A program made the translations under genes and the position numbers. A stretch of DNA of 64,000 nt from Doris montereyensis. Taxonomy: Eukaryota > Mollusca > Gastropoda > Nudibranchia > Dorididae. The DNA is taken from the NCBI GenBank assembly GCA_037039925.1, contig JAXRKP010001482.1, positions 32,501 through 96,500 on the forward strand, in the 5' to 3' direction. Below the pieces are notes generated by a model. It ran no database searches. It was not told where the DNA came from and worked only from the letters and a program-made list of their open reading frames with translations. Shown piece by piece: positions 51,886-64,000 of this stretch. Position 1 is the stretch's first letter. Each line of letters opens with the position of its first letter.

Positions 51886-53830
51886 AAGGTAGGGATTTAC
51901 CCTTATGAATTATGTCCATTTATAAATTTATTTAGATCTATTTATTCTCTCTAGATTAGATCATAATATCTAACATCTAGATAGATTCTTGATCTAGATC
52001 TAGAGTCTAGAATCTAGAGCTAGATCTCTAGCTCTGGATATAGAATTTTATAATTAGATATATATGACAAAATACTAGGAAAGGGAATGGAGACTACGAA
52101 ATTTGATCTTTAGAGAGTAGAGACAGTTCAGACATTAGACGGAGATCTAGAATCTAAATTATCATTATCGAGTGGTATTAAAAATATCAAAGCCATGTCC
52201 GATCCACCTACACAGTGGTTCAAATGTAATAGACATCCATATCATCATCTAAACTAGATCTAAATCTATATCTATATCTTACTTCTCGTATTTTTTAGAT
52301 GTCATCCGCAAGGAAGAGCACTGTGGGTGTGTTAGCCCGATGGCCAGTGTTTGCATTTTTGCTTCCAGATCGGAGATGGCGCAGGAAGCAGAGAGACAGG
52401 CAGACAGCTTGTTCTGTGGTCGTCTCGTCTGCTAGAATAATAATATGAGATTCGAGTTCTGTACTTGTGGTCTAGACATTAATTCTGGTGGTCGATACCT
52501 GTGACAAATTTGAAAGAGAAAAATAATTGTGATTCAATCTCGATTATATCTTTGATAACAGCAAATTCGATTAGAGTTTGAATATTATCCATTATTATTA
52601 TGTTGGCCTTCACTAGTCTTCAGTATTCAGTAGGCCTATAACTAAAACAAAATTAATTGATTATTTTCTAGCGCAGCCCCTAGACTATCGCAATCAGAAA
52701 TTAATTACTTGTCATCACGCTATCTCTAATCATGCCTCTTGGCCTATCTATATGTATAGATTTAATCATTTATGTTCTCTTTCGAGTTTGTAATCATCAT
52801 TACATGTGGTCTCACGATTGCGCGTTTCAACAGCCCTTTTGATGCTTGATCCACATTTGAGCATTTTTTCGACGAACAGGGCGCACGAACAAAACATGAC
52901 ACGCAAAATGGTCTGGTGTGGGCGTGTTTTTTAATTGTTTTTTTCTTATTCGCCGTACAATTCGCAAAGGCTGAACGTGTCCCGGCTGCGACCGTGGAAA
53001 ATTCTGAGCAGAGCTAAATGTCCTACTGTCTTGAACAGCACAGTGGTCCACACTTGAGCACGAACTCATCGAATCAGCGCGCGCCCTGTTGGATGAAAAT
53101 GCTCAAGTGTGGACCCAGCATAGATGTCCATGTTCGGTTGAGTGTGGGGTGGAGGATAATGGTGGGAAGGGATGAAGTTAATATAATCAGTCAAAGGACT
53201 CAAGCAGTTCCTCAGATCAGGAAATAGTTGCCACTCTTTGAACAACCTGTCATCCTCGATGTGGAATTTCGTGCCAGTGGACATTTGGGAATGTTTCGAA
53301 AGTCAACACTGAGCACAGTGAAAGCGTTTTGATTGGGTTGGTGTGGGTCACAGACACAGCTACCATAATCTAAAACTGGTTGGTTTTACTAAAACCTTGT
53401 AACACTTCTCTTTTTCATGTTTCAGACAGTTGTGAAGGGTTGTTGTTGGGTGGGGTTTTTTTAAGGAAGTCAAAGAGACCATTTTCTTTTTGTGCACAGT
53501 GCTCTACGTTGTTCTTTCAATTTCAATGATTTGTTGTCTATTGTAACTCCTATTCCTACTTAATGTGGTCTGTTTGTTATAATGTAGATTTTTTTCTCTC
53601 TTTACAGCTATTAATGGTCAACCGTTATTTCCATTGCATCAGCTTAAACTGAATACATGTACAAGAACAAACAGGCTGTCAAACATACATGTAACATTGA
53701 TTTGTCACCTGCATTCATTTCACTCTAGTACAGTAAGGCTGTAAAATAGATTGTAAACAGAAAGTTTCGGCTTGAATTAACTATCTGCGTGTTGACAGTA
53801 ATACTCAAGAATGTAATTGGTCAGCTATTA
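51886..53830. other. Noncoding sequence, TCTAGATC-rich at its start
   Basis: 51950-52060 is dense in TCTAGA and AGATCT words. A 49-codon plus-strand frame at about 52300-52447 follows TATTTTTTAG (MSSARKSTVGVLARWPVFAF), possibly a 5' exon; weak. The inverted repeat at 52848-53115 is listed separately. Confidence 0.4.
52848..53115. repeat. Three-arm inverted repeat, GGTCCACACTTGAGCA
   Basis: GGTCCACACTTGAGCA at 53045-53060 and its exact inverse at 53100-53115; an imperfect direct copy (GATCCACATTTGAGCA) at 52848-52863. The similarity extends to CAACAGGGCGC beside the outer arms. Confidence 0.8.
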
Positions 53831-53896
53831 TGAAGATGAAAAAGAAGAAGAAGAAGAAGAAGAAGAAGAAGAAGAAGAAGAAGAAGAAGAAGAAGA
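53831..53896. repeat. (GAA)n
   Basis: About twenty AAG units; the sequence after it stays open (FILDWNHLDDHTINSTSIEI) until about 54080. Confidence 0.9.
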
Positions 53897-54024
53897 ACTT
53901 CATCCTTGACTGGAATCACCTCGATGATCATACCATCAACTCAACATCGATCGAAATTTCAGAGAAAGACTGCCACATCTATAAACTGTCCGTTGTAATT
54001 ACGCCAATATTGGTACAACATATT

Positions 54025-55365
54025 ATTCAGACTATAAAGGGATATCACTACTTAGCGTACCAGAAAAAGTGTATGCCATGATTCTGGAAATGAGACTAAG
54101 GAAAAGAGTAGAGGATCAGATTGAAGAATACCAGAGTGGATTTAGACCAGGAAGAAGTGTACAAGATCAATATTTACAATTAGACAAATAATAGACAAAT
54201 TCCTTGAGAGAAACATTGACTTGCATCTGTGTTTTATTGACTTAGAAAAGGCATTTGATACTGTGAGGAGGGACGAACTATGGCAGTCCTTAAAAGAACA
54301 CAATGTAGAGCAAACTTTAATAGAAGCTATTAAGTTTTACAATAAACCAACATGTGCAGTGAGAGTAGCTGGAAACATATCTGCAGACTTTGATGTAGAT
54401 ATAGAAGTAAGACAGGGTTGTATCCTAAGTCCTCTTTTGTTTATCACATTCATGGACTTAGTTGCAAAGGCATCCTCAAAAACGAAGAAAATGAATGTAG
54501 GTATGTAGAAGCTCAAACCAGTAAATGTATCAATGCTTTCATTTGCTGATGATGTAGTTCCTTTGGAAAATCAGAAAGGGACATCCAGTCAAATATCAAC
54601 ATTATGAATAATGAATTAAATAAAAGAGGAATGAGAGTAAATGCAAAGAAAACCAAAGCAATGCTAGTAAGTAGGAAGCTAAAACACAAAATCTTAAATT
54701 AAGCAGGAGATTTTAGAACAATTTCAAAGCTACACTTACTTAGGAGTAATAATTAACTCAGAGGAAAACTAACAGAAGAAATCAGCCAGAGAATCAAAAA
54801 GGCAAGTGCAATATATAACCATCCAGGAAAGGCATGTGTAGGTAAACAAGAATTGTCAACAAAAACTAGAATGGCAGTATACAACACAGTTTATTGTCCT
54901 ACTCTCCTCTATGGCAGTGAAACCTGGACCTTAGACAGTAGGAAATACAGTAGAGTGCAGACAGCCGAAATGAAATATCTAAGAAGAGTAGTAGGAAAAC
55001 TAAAAGAGACAAAATCAGAAACACAACAATAAGAGATCAAACCAAAGCAGATAGCATAAAAACTAAGATAGAAATGAATCAACTGAGATAGTTTGGGGCA
55101 TGTTAACAGAATGAATGACAATAGAATAGCTAAATCAGTATTTTGTGCTAAAACTCAAGGTAGAAGACCAAAAGGCAACCTCGGAGAAAGTGGGAAGAAT
55201 ATATAAAAGAGGCATTAATGCAAAGAAATGTAACTTTCACGGAAGGAAACGGAAAATGTCAGGACAGGGCATCCTGGAAAGATCATTTTGGGCATCTAAA
55301 ACCCATACACCGGAAGGTAGAATGGGAGCTGATAAAGAAAAATATAAATTATGCAGATTCAGAAG
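54025..55365 (+). pseudogene. Degenerate non-LTR retrotransposon (RTE-like), 5'-truncated
   Basis: Reverse transcriptase motifs appear in order across several frames: YKGISLLSVPEKVYAMILEM, EEYQSGFRPGRSVQDQ, LCFIDLEKAFDTVRRDELWQ, VRQGCILSPLLFITFMDLVA, then SFADDVV (the FADD catalytic pair), YTYLGVIIN, YGSETWTL and LRRVVGK. The C-terminal part (GRRPKGN, KWEEYIKEALMQRNVT, WELIKKNINYADS) runs straight into a (GAA)n array. Frameshifts and stops are frequent, so it is dead. The endonuclease is missing. The short 3' end with a simple-repeat tail suggests an RTE-type element, which is inference. Confidence 0.8.
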
Positions 55366-55558
55366 AAGAAGAAGAAGAAAAAGAAGAAGAAGAAGAAGAA
55401 GAAGAAGAAGAAGAAGAAGAAGAAGAAGAAGAAGAAGAAGAAGAAGAAGAAGAAGAAGAAGAAGAAAAAGAAGAAGAAGAAGAAGAAGACAAGAAGATGT
55501 GGGTGTGTGTGTGTATGTGTGTGTATGTGTGTGTGTGTGTGTGCGTGTGTGTGTTTGA
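55363..55558. repeat. (GAA)n LINE tail followed by (GT)n
   Basis: GAA repeat to 55490 continuing the LINE reading frame, then GT repeat to 55558. Confidence 0.9.
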
Positions 55559-55977
55559 GGGAGGCAAGAGTTTGGAGCTAGATCCGATCATCTTATTGCT
55601 ATACGTAATAAAACACTGAATACGGGATGGTTATAAAGGTGAATTTTAACTTAATGCTCAGCATGAATCAATTGTCGACTGCAAGTTTGGTAGTCTAACC
55701 CCTATGTTAGAACACAAAAACAAATTCAAGTAGAACAAATATTTGCAGTATGTTATAGTTAGAAATACAAATATGTAGTTTCATGTCATAAAATAAGCCA
55801 AGCATATGATGCATGTGGTTGTTCTCGTAGGATAGCCGTAAAAAAAGCAAATGAAAAAGTAGCCCCCCTCCTCCCCATGAAACATGATTGTATTTATATA
55901 CCGGTAATGTAATAAGAAGAGTTACGACTTTTTTATTATATCTGAAGCTTGAAATCGGAAAATTTTCCTGAGTAAGT

Positions 55978-56250
55978 TGAGTTCCTTCAAAGCACTCACG
56001 GCCCATAGAACCGTCAGCTTGAAGTGGAACTGGTGATAATAATCACCTTCTGAACAGGTCGCTAGTCTGCCGCAGGGTTTTACTCCATGGTTGTTGTTGG
56101 TACCCATATGCATCGGGGTCGAGTGGGGAACATGCGTGTTGCGTGTTTTTCCCCAAATGAACACAACGTCAGACTTGCATTGCTATGATTTAAACCTAGA
56201 AGCTCATGATTCCAAGTCCAGCAATTAAGCTACTAGGGCCACCGACACAA
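55978..56250 (-). mobile_element. tRNA-derived SINE, family 1, reverse
   Basis: Reverse copy: GAGTTCCTTCAAAGCACTCA tail, CACGGCCCATAGAACCG, GTTTTTCCCCAAATGAACAC, and degenerate head GATTTAAACCTAGAAGCTCA. Confidence 0.65.
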
Positions 56251-56353
56251 TCTATCCTAAGTCATTATGAAAAACAGTCTTTGAGCTTTTGTACTTATGA
56301 GATGCATCTAGATGTACATGTATTATTAAAATGCTTTCTGCACTGTCCATCTC

Positions 56354-56658
<305 letters not shown>

Positions 56659-56761
56659 TCACCCACACATACGCACACTCAAAGTATATCAGTTCCTTCA
56701 CTGTGTTTTAAAATGAGTTAGTGGACACTTGACACCTTACTACAACATAGGCAAAATATGA

Positions 56762-57544
<783 letters not shown>

Positions 57545-57859
57545 GCATTTATCACATTACAAAGTGTGTCGGTTAACCTTCTCAATGTTTGATATTGGTG
57601 GATCATTTGCGTGCTCTTTGGTGTGGACTAATGACGTCATCGTCAAATTATCTTTTTTTCGCGAGACGTATGTCCTAGTGTAAACATTACATTTTTGACT
57701 GTTCGGGAAAAGTCAACAAAATATGGCTCGTGGGTTCGATATTTTATAATCATGACACATTGGTTATGTGTGCCAATTGGGCAATTTCAGGTGCCAAATT
57801 GTTGTAGGGCGGTCTGAAGTGTGAAGTACTGAAGGGTATGTAGTTACATGGTTGACAGC

Positions 57860-57985
57860 ACGCTTTCTTTTCAAGACGAGGCGATGGGTTCCGAGGTGTA
57901 TGTAGCGGGTTCGATTCTATAATCAGGATCTTTATTTTTTTAACCCTGTCTTGTCCTTTGTATGTGTGTCTCTTTTTGTTCCTAC
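57860..57985 (+). mobile_element. tRNA-derived SINE, family 4
   Basis: GAGGCGATGGGTTCCGAGG head, GCGGGTTCGATTCTATAATC box B, then CCTGTCTTGTCCTTTGTATG and TGTGTCTCTTTTTGTTCCTA. Confidence 0.5.
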
Positions 57986-58204
57986 ATGATTTCCAACATT
58001 TATTTCATGTCCTTATTCATTGCGATAATTGTTTAACATCCCCCCACAACTGCTATCGAATTGTACATTTCTTTTGATGGGGCTAAACGTGAATTTCTCT
58101 AGTTTAGTCGACAATGTTAACACATCTGACAAACTAATGTTTTATTTTACTTTCGATAAACAGTGTGGTAAGGGATTTGTCGAACGTGAAGAAAAAGGAA
58201 AAAA

Positions 58205-58440
58205 AAATTAAAACTACAAAGGAACAAAGGCAAGACAAATGTAAGAAATAGACAGAAACAGTCTCGGCCACCATAGGATTGAGCCCGCAACCTCTTTGCG
58301 TAGTAAACTCGTTTGGTAGCACGCTTTTCATGGGGAGCCCATAGGTGGCGACGCAGAGGTCGCGGGCTCAATCCCTATGGTGACCAAGACTTTTTCTGTC
58401 TTTTCTTTGTTACTCTAGGACTTTAATATTATCTAATGTA
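58205..58440. mobile_element. Two head-to-head family-4 SINEs (inverted pair)
   Basis: A reverse copy (58205-58335; box B complement GGATTGAGCCCGCAACC) faces a forward copy (58340-58440; GGTCGCGGGCTCAATCC). The arms can pair over about 34 bases around a loop of about 50 bases. Confidence 0.6.
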
Positions 58441-58975
58441 GTTATACTAACGGTGTCACGTACCTGTGCCTTTTTCTGCGTACTTAAGACCAGATTTTAG
58501 TGAAAGAAAAAAAACGTGCCATCAAAAATATCATTACATGTACATGTATAACAATAAAAGCCCTGCATGCAAGATCTGCTTTAGTGAGTGTCGTCAAAAT
58601 TCTCAATATTTGGCACCAGTTGAAAGTATCGGAACCTCTATTGCTGTGTTCGATATTTTACTCATCAGTTTACGTCTTGCGACCTCAATACTGCCATGGT
58701 GGACTCACTGGACTGGCAGATTCCGTCACTTGTTCAAAAGGGATTTTAGGACTGCGAACTGCGTAATTAACTCTTTGGAAGTTATGAAAGTTACTCTTCC
58801 TTGAATGGTATGTGGTATTTTAAGAGTCTGGCGTACGCCTTAAGATCTGATGTCCCATTTGACCCAGAAATGACTGGGGTTTCACAAGGGTTCCCTTCCA
58901 ACCCCTGAATAAAAGTCGCTTATTTATGAATGATTAGTTAAGTATGATGATAGCATAGGTTATAGCTAGGGGCTG

Positions 58976-59080
58976 TCATTATTCGGACCCGTGTCCCAAT
59001 AGTGTGGGTGTTTATTCGACCCACGTGTCCCACTAGTGTGGGTTTTATTCGGACCGGGGTTTTATTGGGACACATAGATC
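58976..59080. repeat. Short tandem repeat, unit about 38 bp
   Basis: TTATTCGGACCCGTGTCCCA then ATAGTGTGGG occurs about two and a half times with changes. Confidence 0.7.
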
Positions 59081-59639
59081 TAGAAACTATGTCTCAAAAT
59101 ATATTTTTAGAGAATTGAAGTTGAAGACACATAATTTCAGTTTCAATCGTAGCTTAAGCAAGGTCATCTTGACGGCCTTGAGCAGAAGTCGACTTCTATT
59201 TCTAGCAGTCATATTTCGTTCGAAAGAAAAGTAAACGGAAACCTTTCATACCTTCCGGTGAACTCATTTTTGGGAGCACGGTCGCGATTTTTATTACCCA
59301 TTTTAAGTATTTTTTTAATAAGGTAAATAATAACATAAAAGAGAATTAAACTCCACTAGATCTATATCTGATAATTAATACTATTAATGGTCATAAAAGA
59401 AAAGGAATTAAACTCAGCCTTCTTATTAATTACTTCAATTTAGGGAGACACTGGGTTCAACTTCAGATGGGAGTGTCTACCCCTTTGATCACGTGAAAAC
59501 CCAGTGAAAGAAAAGGGGGGGAAAACTGGGCCAGTGAAATAATTCCTCCTGACTATTTGAGAACTTCACAAAAACTGGCGTTTTGATTTTTTTTTTAAAC
59601 GGAGATGACTAATCGTACTATTAATGATGAATAACTGAG

Positions 59640-61462
<1,823 letters not shown>

Positions 61463-62330
61463 CCTTTATACTATCCCTTATTACTTAGATCGGTGTGTTC
61501 ATTCTGCTCACTTATAATTTTAAGATCCACTAATCTGTGAAGTTAGCAATAATTGGCATCTGGTTTGGAGAGTTTCCTGACTTTTCCTAGTTCTCAATAA
61601 GATGTGAAGTCTGTGTTTGTGTTTCCCGACACCACAATGAGAAAGCTAGTTGCAAGCTTTATTTGAGCCAATGAGTAGGAAATACAATGAAAGTATATGA
61701 TGCACCAGCAACAAAAAAACCCTTTTTGACGACAATTCTTTCTTTTCTCAGCTACTCCGTCATCACTCACCCCCCCCCCCCTCTCTAACTATCTACAGTC
61801 ACATAGAGCGAGACTAGCACAAACTTGTCTTTATCGATCGATAATTGCTTTCATGTTTGAACTCTACTTAATCATTAGAATGGAAGAGGGACTGTGCCGT
61901 AAAGTCACTATCATTGTAATGGCTGCCAATTATCTTGTCTTTATTTATTAGAACTTACAGACATGTAAGCCAAAAGATCAATCTAACTGTCTCAGAATCT
62001 AACCTGATCACAGGACAATCCTGCCGAGAAGTGAAAGAGTAATCCAAAAACAAAATATTCGGATTGAAATTCACACTGTAAAGATCAAAAATATATTTTT
62101 TGTCCGACCATGAGGTCTCAGACACTGGACTCAAGAATTGCGAAGTAGGAAAATTCAGGTATTTTTCAACTGTTTTTTTCAGCCTGTTCATTTGTAGACA
62201 TAGTCCTAGTGGATTCAATTATAATATAATATTGTTTTATTTTAGAATATAATAATATTAATTGAAACAAATTTTAATGTTTTTTATATCTGCGATGTCA
62301 AAGCTATACATGGACCAAATATTATATGAA
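61463..62330 (+). repeat. Long diverged dispersed repeat, copy 2 (internally deleted)
   Basis: It carries the same blocks as 10236-11835 in the same orientation but is shortened. The block TTTATACTATCC…TTATTAC precedes the CATCTGG block here, whereas it follows it in copy 1. Confidence 0.6.
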
Positions 62331-63579
62331 TTATGTACATAGATTGTATCTATTGAATTGAATTGAATACATTTTATTATCCACAAAGGGTGTTGCAGTG
62401 AGTACTATACGATGTACAATTAAGTATTATTCTACAATTACAATGAAACATTCAATTGTACAGTACAAGAGTAATTGCCACGTGAACATAATAATTAATA
62501 CACAATTATCATGCATGGATCAATATAAACATGACAGTGACAACAACGATGACAGTCATAGATGTGATCATGATGGTATGTAGATTGTAAGATGTTTTTA
62601 ATAAATTTAGAAGATAGGTTATTTTCGGTATCGATGCAATTGAATCAACAGTCATTGTGTCATTCTTTTATTTCACGATTTTCTGAATTTTGTGTGGTGT
62701 GGGCCATCTACTGGTGGTAGACAGTCGGACTTTGCAACTCTGAGACGTTGTTTACTAATTGTTTATTTCTAGATTTCATCAAACATCTTCTGAGATGTAA
62801 ATGAAATTTGAACGCAAATCCTGTGACAGAGCAGTGTGTTGTGTTTACGGGATAACCGCCTTAGTATCACATCACCTGTTCTCAGACAATCTTGTATCAC
62901 GCCTCTTCCTTGATAATCCCGTATCACCTATTCCCTGATAATAATGTACATTACACCTGTTCACCGATAATCTTATATCACCTTTTTACCTTTCATGCTT
63001 CAGAATCTGGGAAAGGCAATCAAGCTGCGGCTTTCTCTGGGCCCAAAGACCTGGAAGGAACTTTTTATTTTCAATTACATCATACACGTTTTATATTGAA
63101 AAATGTTTTTCTGTGAATACACACATTATAATGGCAGATAAATAATACCATACACAAGGATTGCACACATACTTCTAAAATATGTACATGTTAATAGGTT
63201 GCATTGTATCTCAAGAAGCAGAAAAATCAGTGTGTTTTTACTCAAAACGAGATTCAAAAATTACCTGTGTGGCAATTTATGGACTTTGGTTTAAGAAAGG
63301 ACCATATTGAAGAAACTATTAGCACAAATAGATATATTACGGGCATCTGTGGTCAAAAACACTCGGAAAATTATTTAATCTACATAAATGCTTTCAGGGA
63401 TTAGATCTGCATGAACATGTCGACTTGAAACGGTCCCGTCCGCCATTTCTCTCAACCCGGTGGAACATTAAAAACTAGGAAAGAGCAACTTTGATTTTGT
63501 CTTTGTAATGTTTGTGTTCAATCGGCTGTAGGGTAGGCTAGAATCAACGGGTAGATGATATACTATGGATAGAATTGAT
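62331..63579. other. Noncoding sequence
   Basis: SINE tail fragment at 62990; three loose repeats of TATCACCTnTTCnCTGATAAT between 62865 and 62985. Otherwise nothing. Confidence 0.5.
62990..63068 (+). repeat. SINE family 1 tail fragment
   Basis: Only the tail is left: TTTCATGCTTCAGAATCTGG, then TCTCTGGGCCCAAAGACCTG and GAAGGAACTT. A similar shorter fragment lies at 25926-25945 (AGTTCCTTCAAGGCTGTT, reverse). Confidence 0.5.
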
Positions 63580-63800
<221 letters not shown>

Positions 63801-63883
63801 TCTTTCCTGCATAAATTTACATTTGTTTCATTGCAATTGCAACAATCTTTCTCTCTGTTTCACTTTTCATGTTTCGTTAACAG

Positions 63884-64000
63884 CAACATCTTCGACAATG
63901 AAGCAAAATGTTGATAGAAAGGAAGAAACACCCGCAGCACCTCAGATCTCTTCCCAGGCCTACAAGAAATACTTGGAGGAGATGGAGTTCAAAATTCGTT
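63884..64000 (+). CDS. Partial coding exon running off the window
   Basis: A good acceptor (CTTTCTCTCTGTTTCACTTT … TTAACAG) is followed by one open frame to the window end; the other two frames close at once. It includes ATG at 63898 and reads MKQNVDRKEETPAAPQISSQ, then AYKKYLEEMEFKIR. It could be the first coding exon after a 5'UTR intron, or internal. It is polar, with a likely helix at the end. No family recognised. Confidence 0.5.

Noticed and set aside
58466..58804. 112-codon plus-strand ORF
   Set aside because: No recognisable motif, no splice signals, overlapping open frames of similar length.

Overview
This is a repeat-rich eukaryotic (metazoan) window with sparse, intron-split genes. 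Very long microsatellites, tRNA-derived SINEs, small inverted-repeat elements, decayed LINE and Tc1 remnants, and recurrent TCTAGATC-type motifs make a mollusc (perhaps a gastropod) my best guess. That is inference from texture; no marker in the sequence proves it. I see no bacterial operons, CRISPR arrays, rRNA genes or intact tRNA genes.

Genes. (1) A plus-strand DHHC palmitoyltransferase of the ZDHHC1/ZDHHC11 type spans about 12166-27491. I read eleven exons: an N-terminal RRNGW segment, two membrane segments, a DPAD motif, the cysteine-rich DHHC domain, two more membrane segments, an STYD (TTxE-like) motif, a polybasic segment, and a tail ending in a PDZ-ligand-like PTAV. (2) A minus-strand four-exon MARVEL-domain protein (MAL/plasmolipin-like, four membrane segments) spans 45905-49972 and carries a truncated LINE in its first intron. 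(3) Two minus-strand exons at 5602-6432 encode the membrane anchor and cytoplasmic tail of an unrecognised single-pass membrane protein. (4) One plus-strand exon at 63884-64000 runs off the window. All three multi-exon genes show one-base frame breaks or reading-phase mismatches. Indel errors in the assembly are the simplest explanation, but decay cannot be excluded.

Layout. 1-12 kb: minisatellite, GA array, a piggyBac-like MITE with TTAA ends, a second MITE with TACnGTAGTTACC ends, a SINE, the orphan membrane-protein exons, and one copy of a long diverged repeat. 12-28 kb: the ZDHHC gene. Its introns hold several arrays, including a roughly 1-kb AG-free polypyrimidine tract directly before one exon. 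28-38 kb: TTC, GATA, TG and AT arrays, a 2.7-kb minisatellite of 43-bp units, SINEs and a Tc1 remnant. 38-45 kb: decayed coding-like sequence, an 80-bp tandem repeat, a dispersed GTGATCTCAGGGTGAATT repeat and a Tc1 remnant. 45-50 kb: the MARVEL gene. 50-64 kb: a compound GA/GT array, a degenerate RTE-like LINE ending in (GAA)n, inverted-repeat elements, the second copy of the long diverged repeat, and the partial last exon.

I found no convincing new multi-gene system. The strongest leads are the extreme splice-site-adjacent polypyrimidine tract, the recurrent one-base frame breaks, a minisatellite apparently grown from a SINE tail, and several undescribed inverted-repeat elements.
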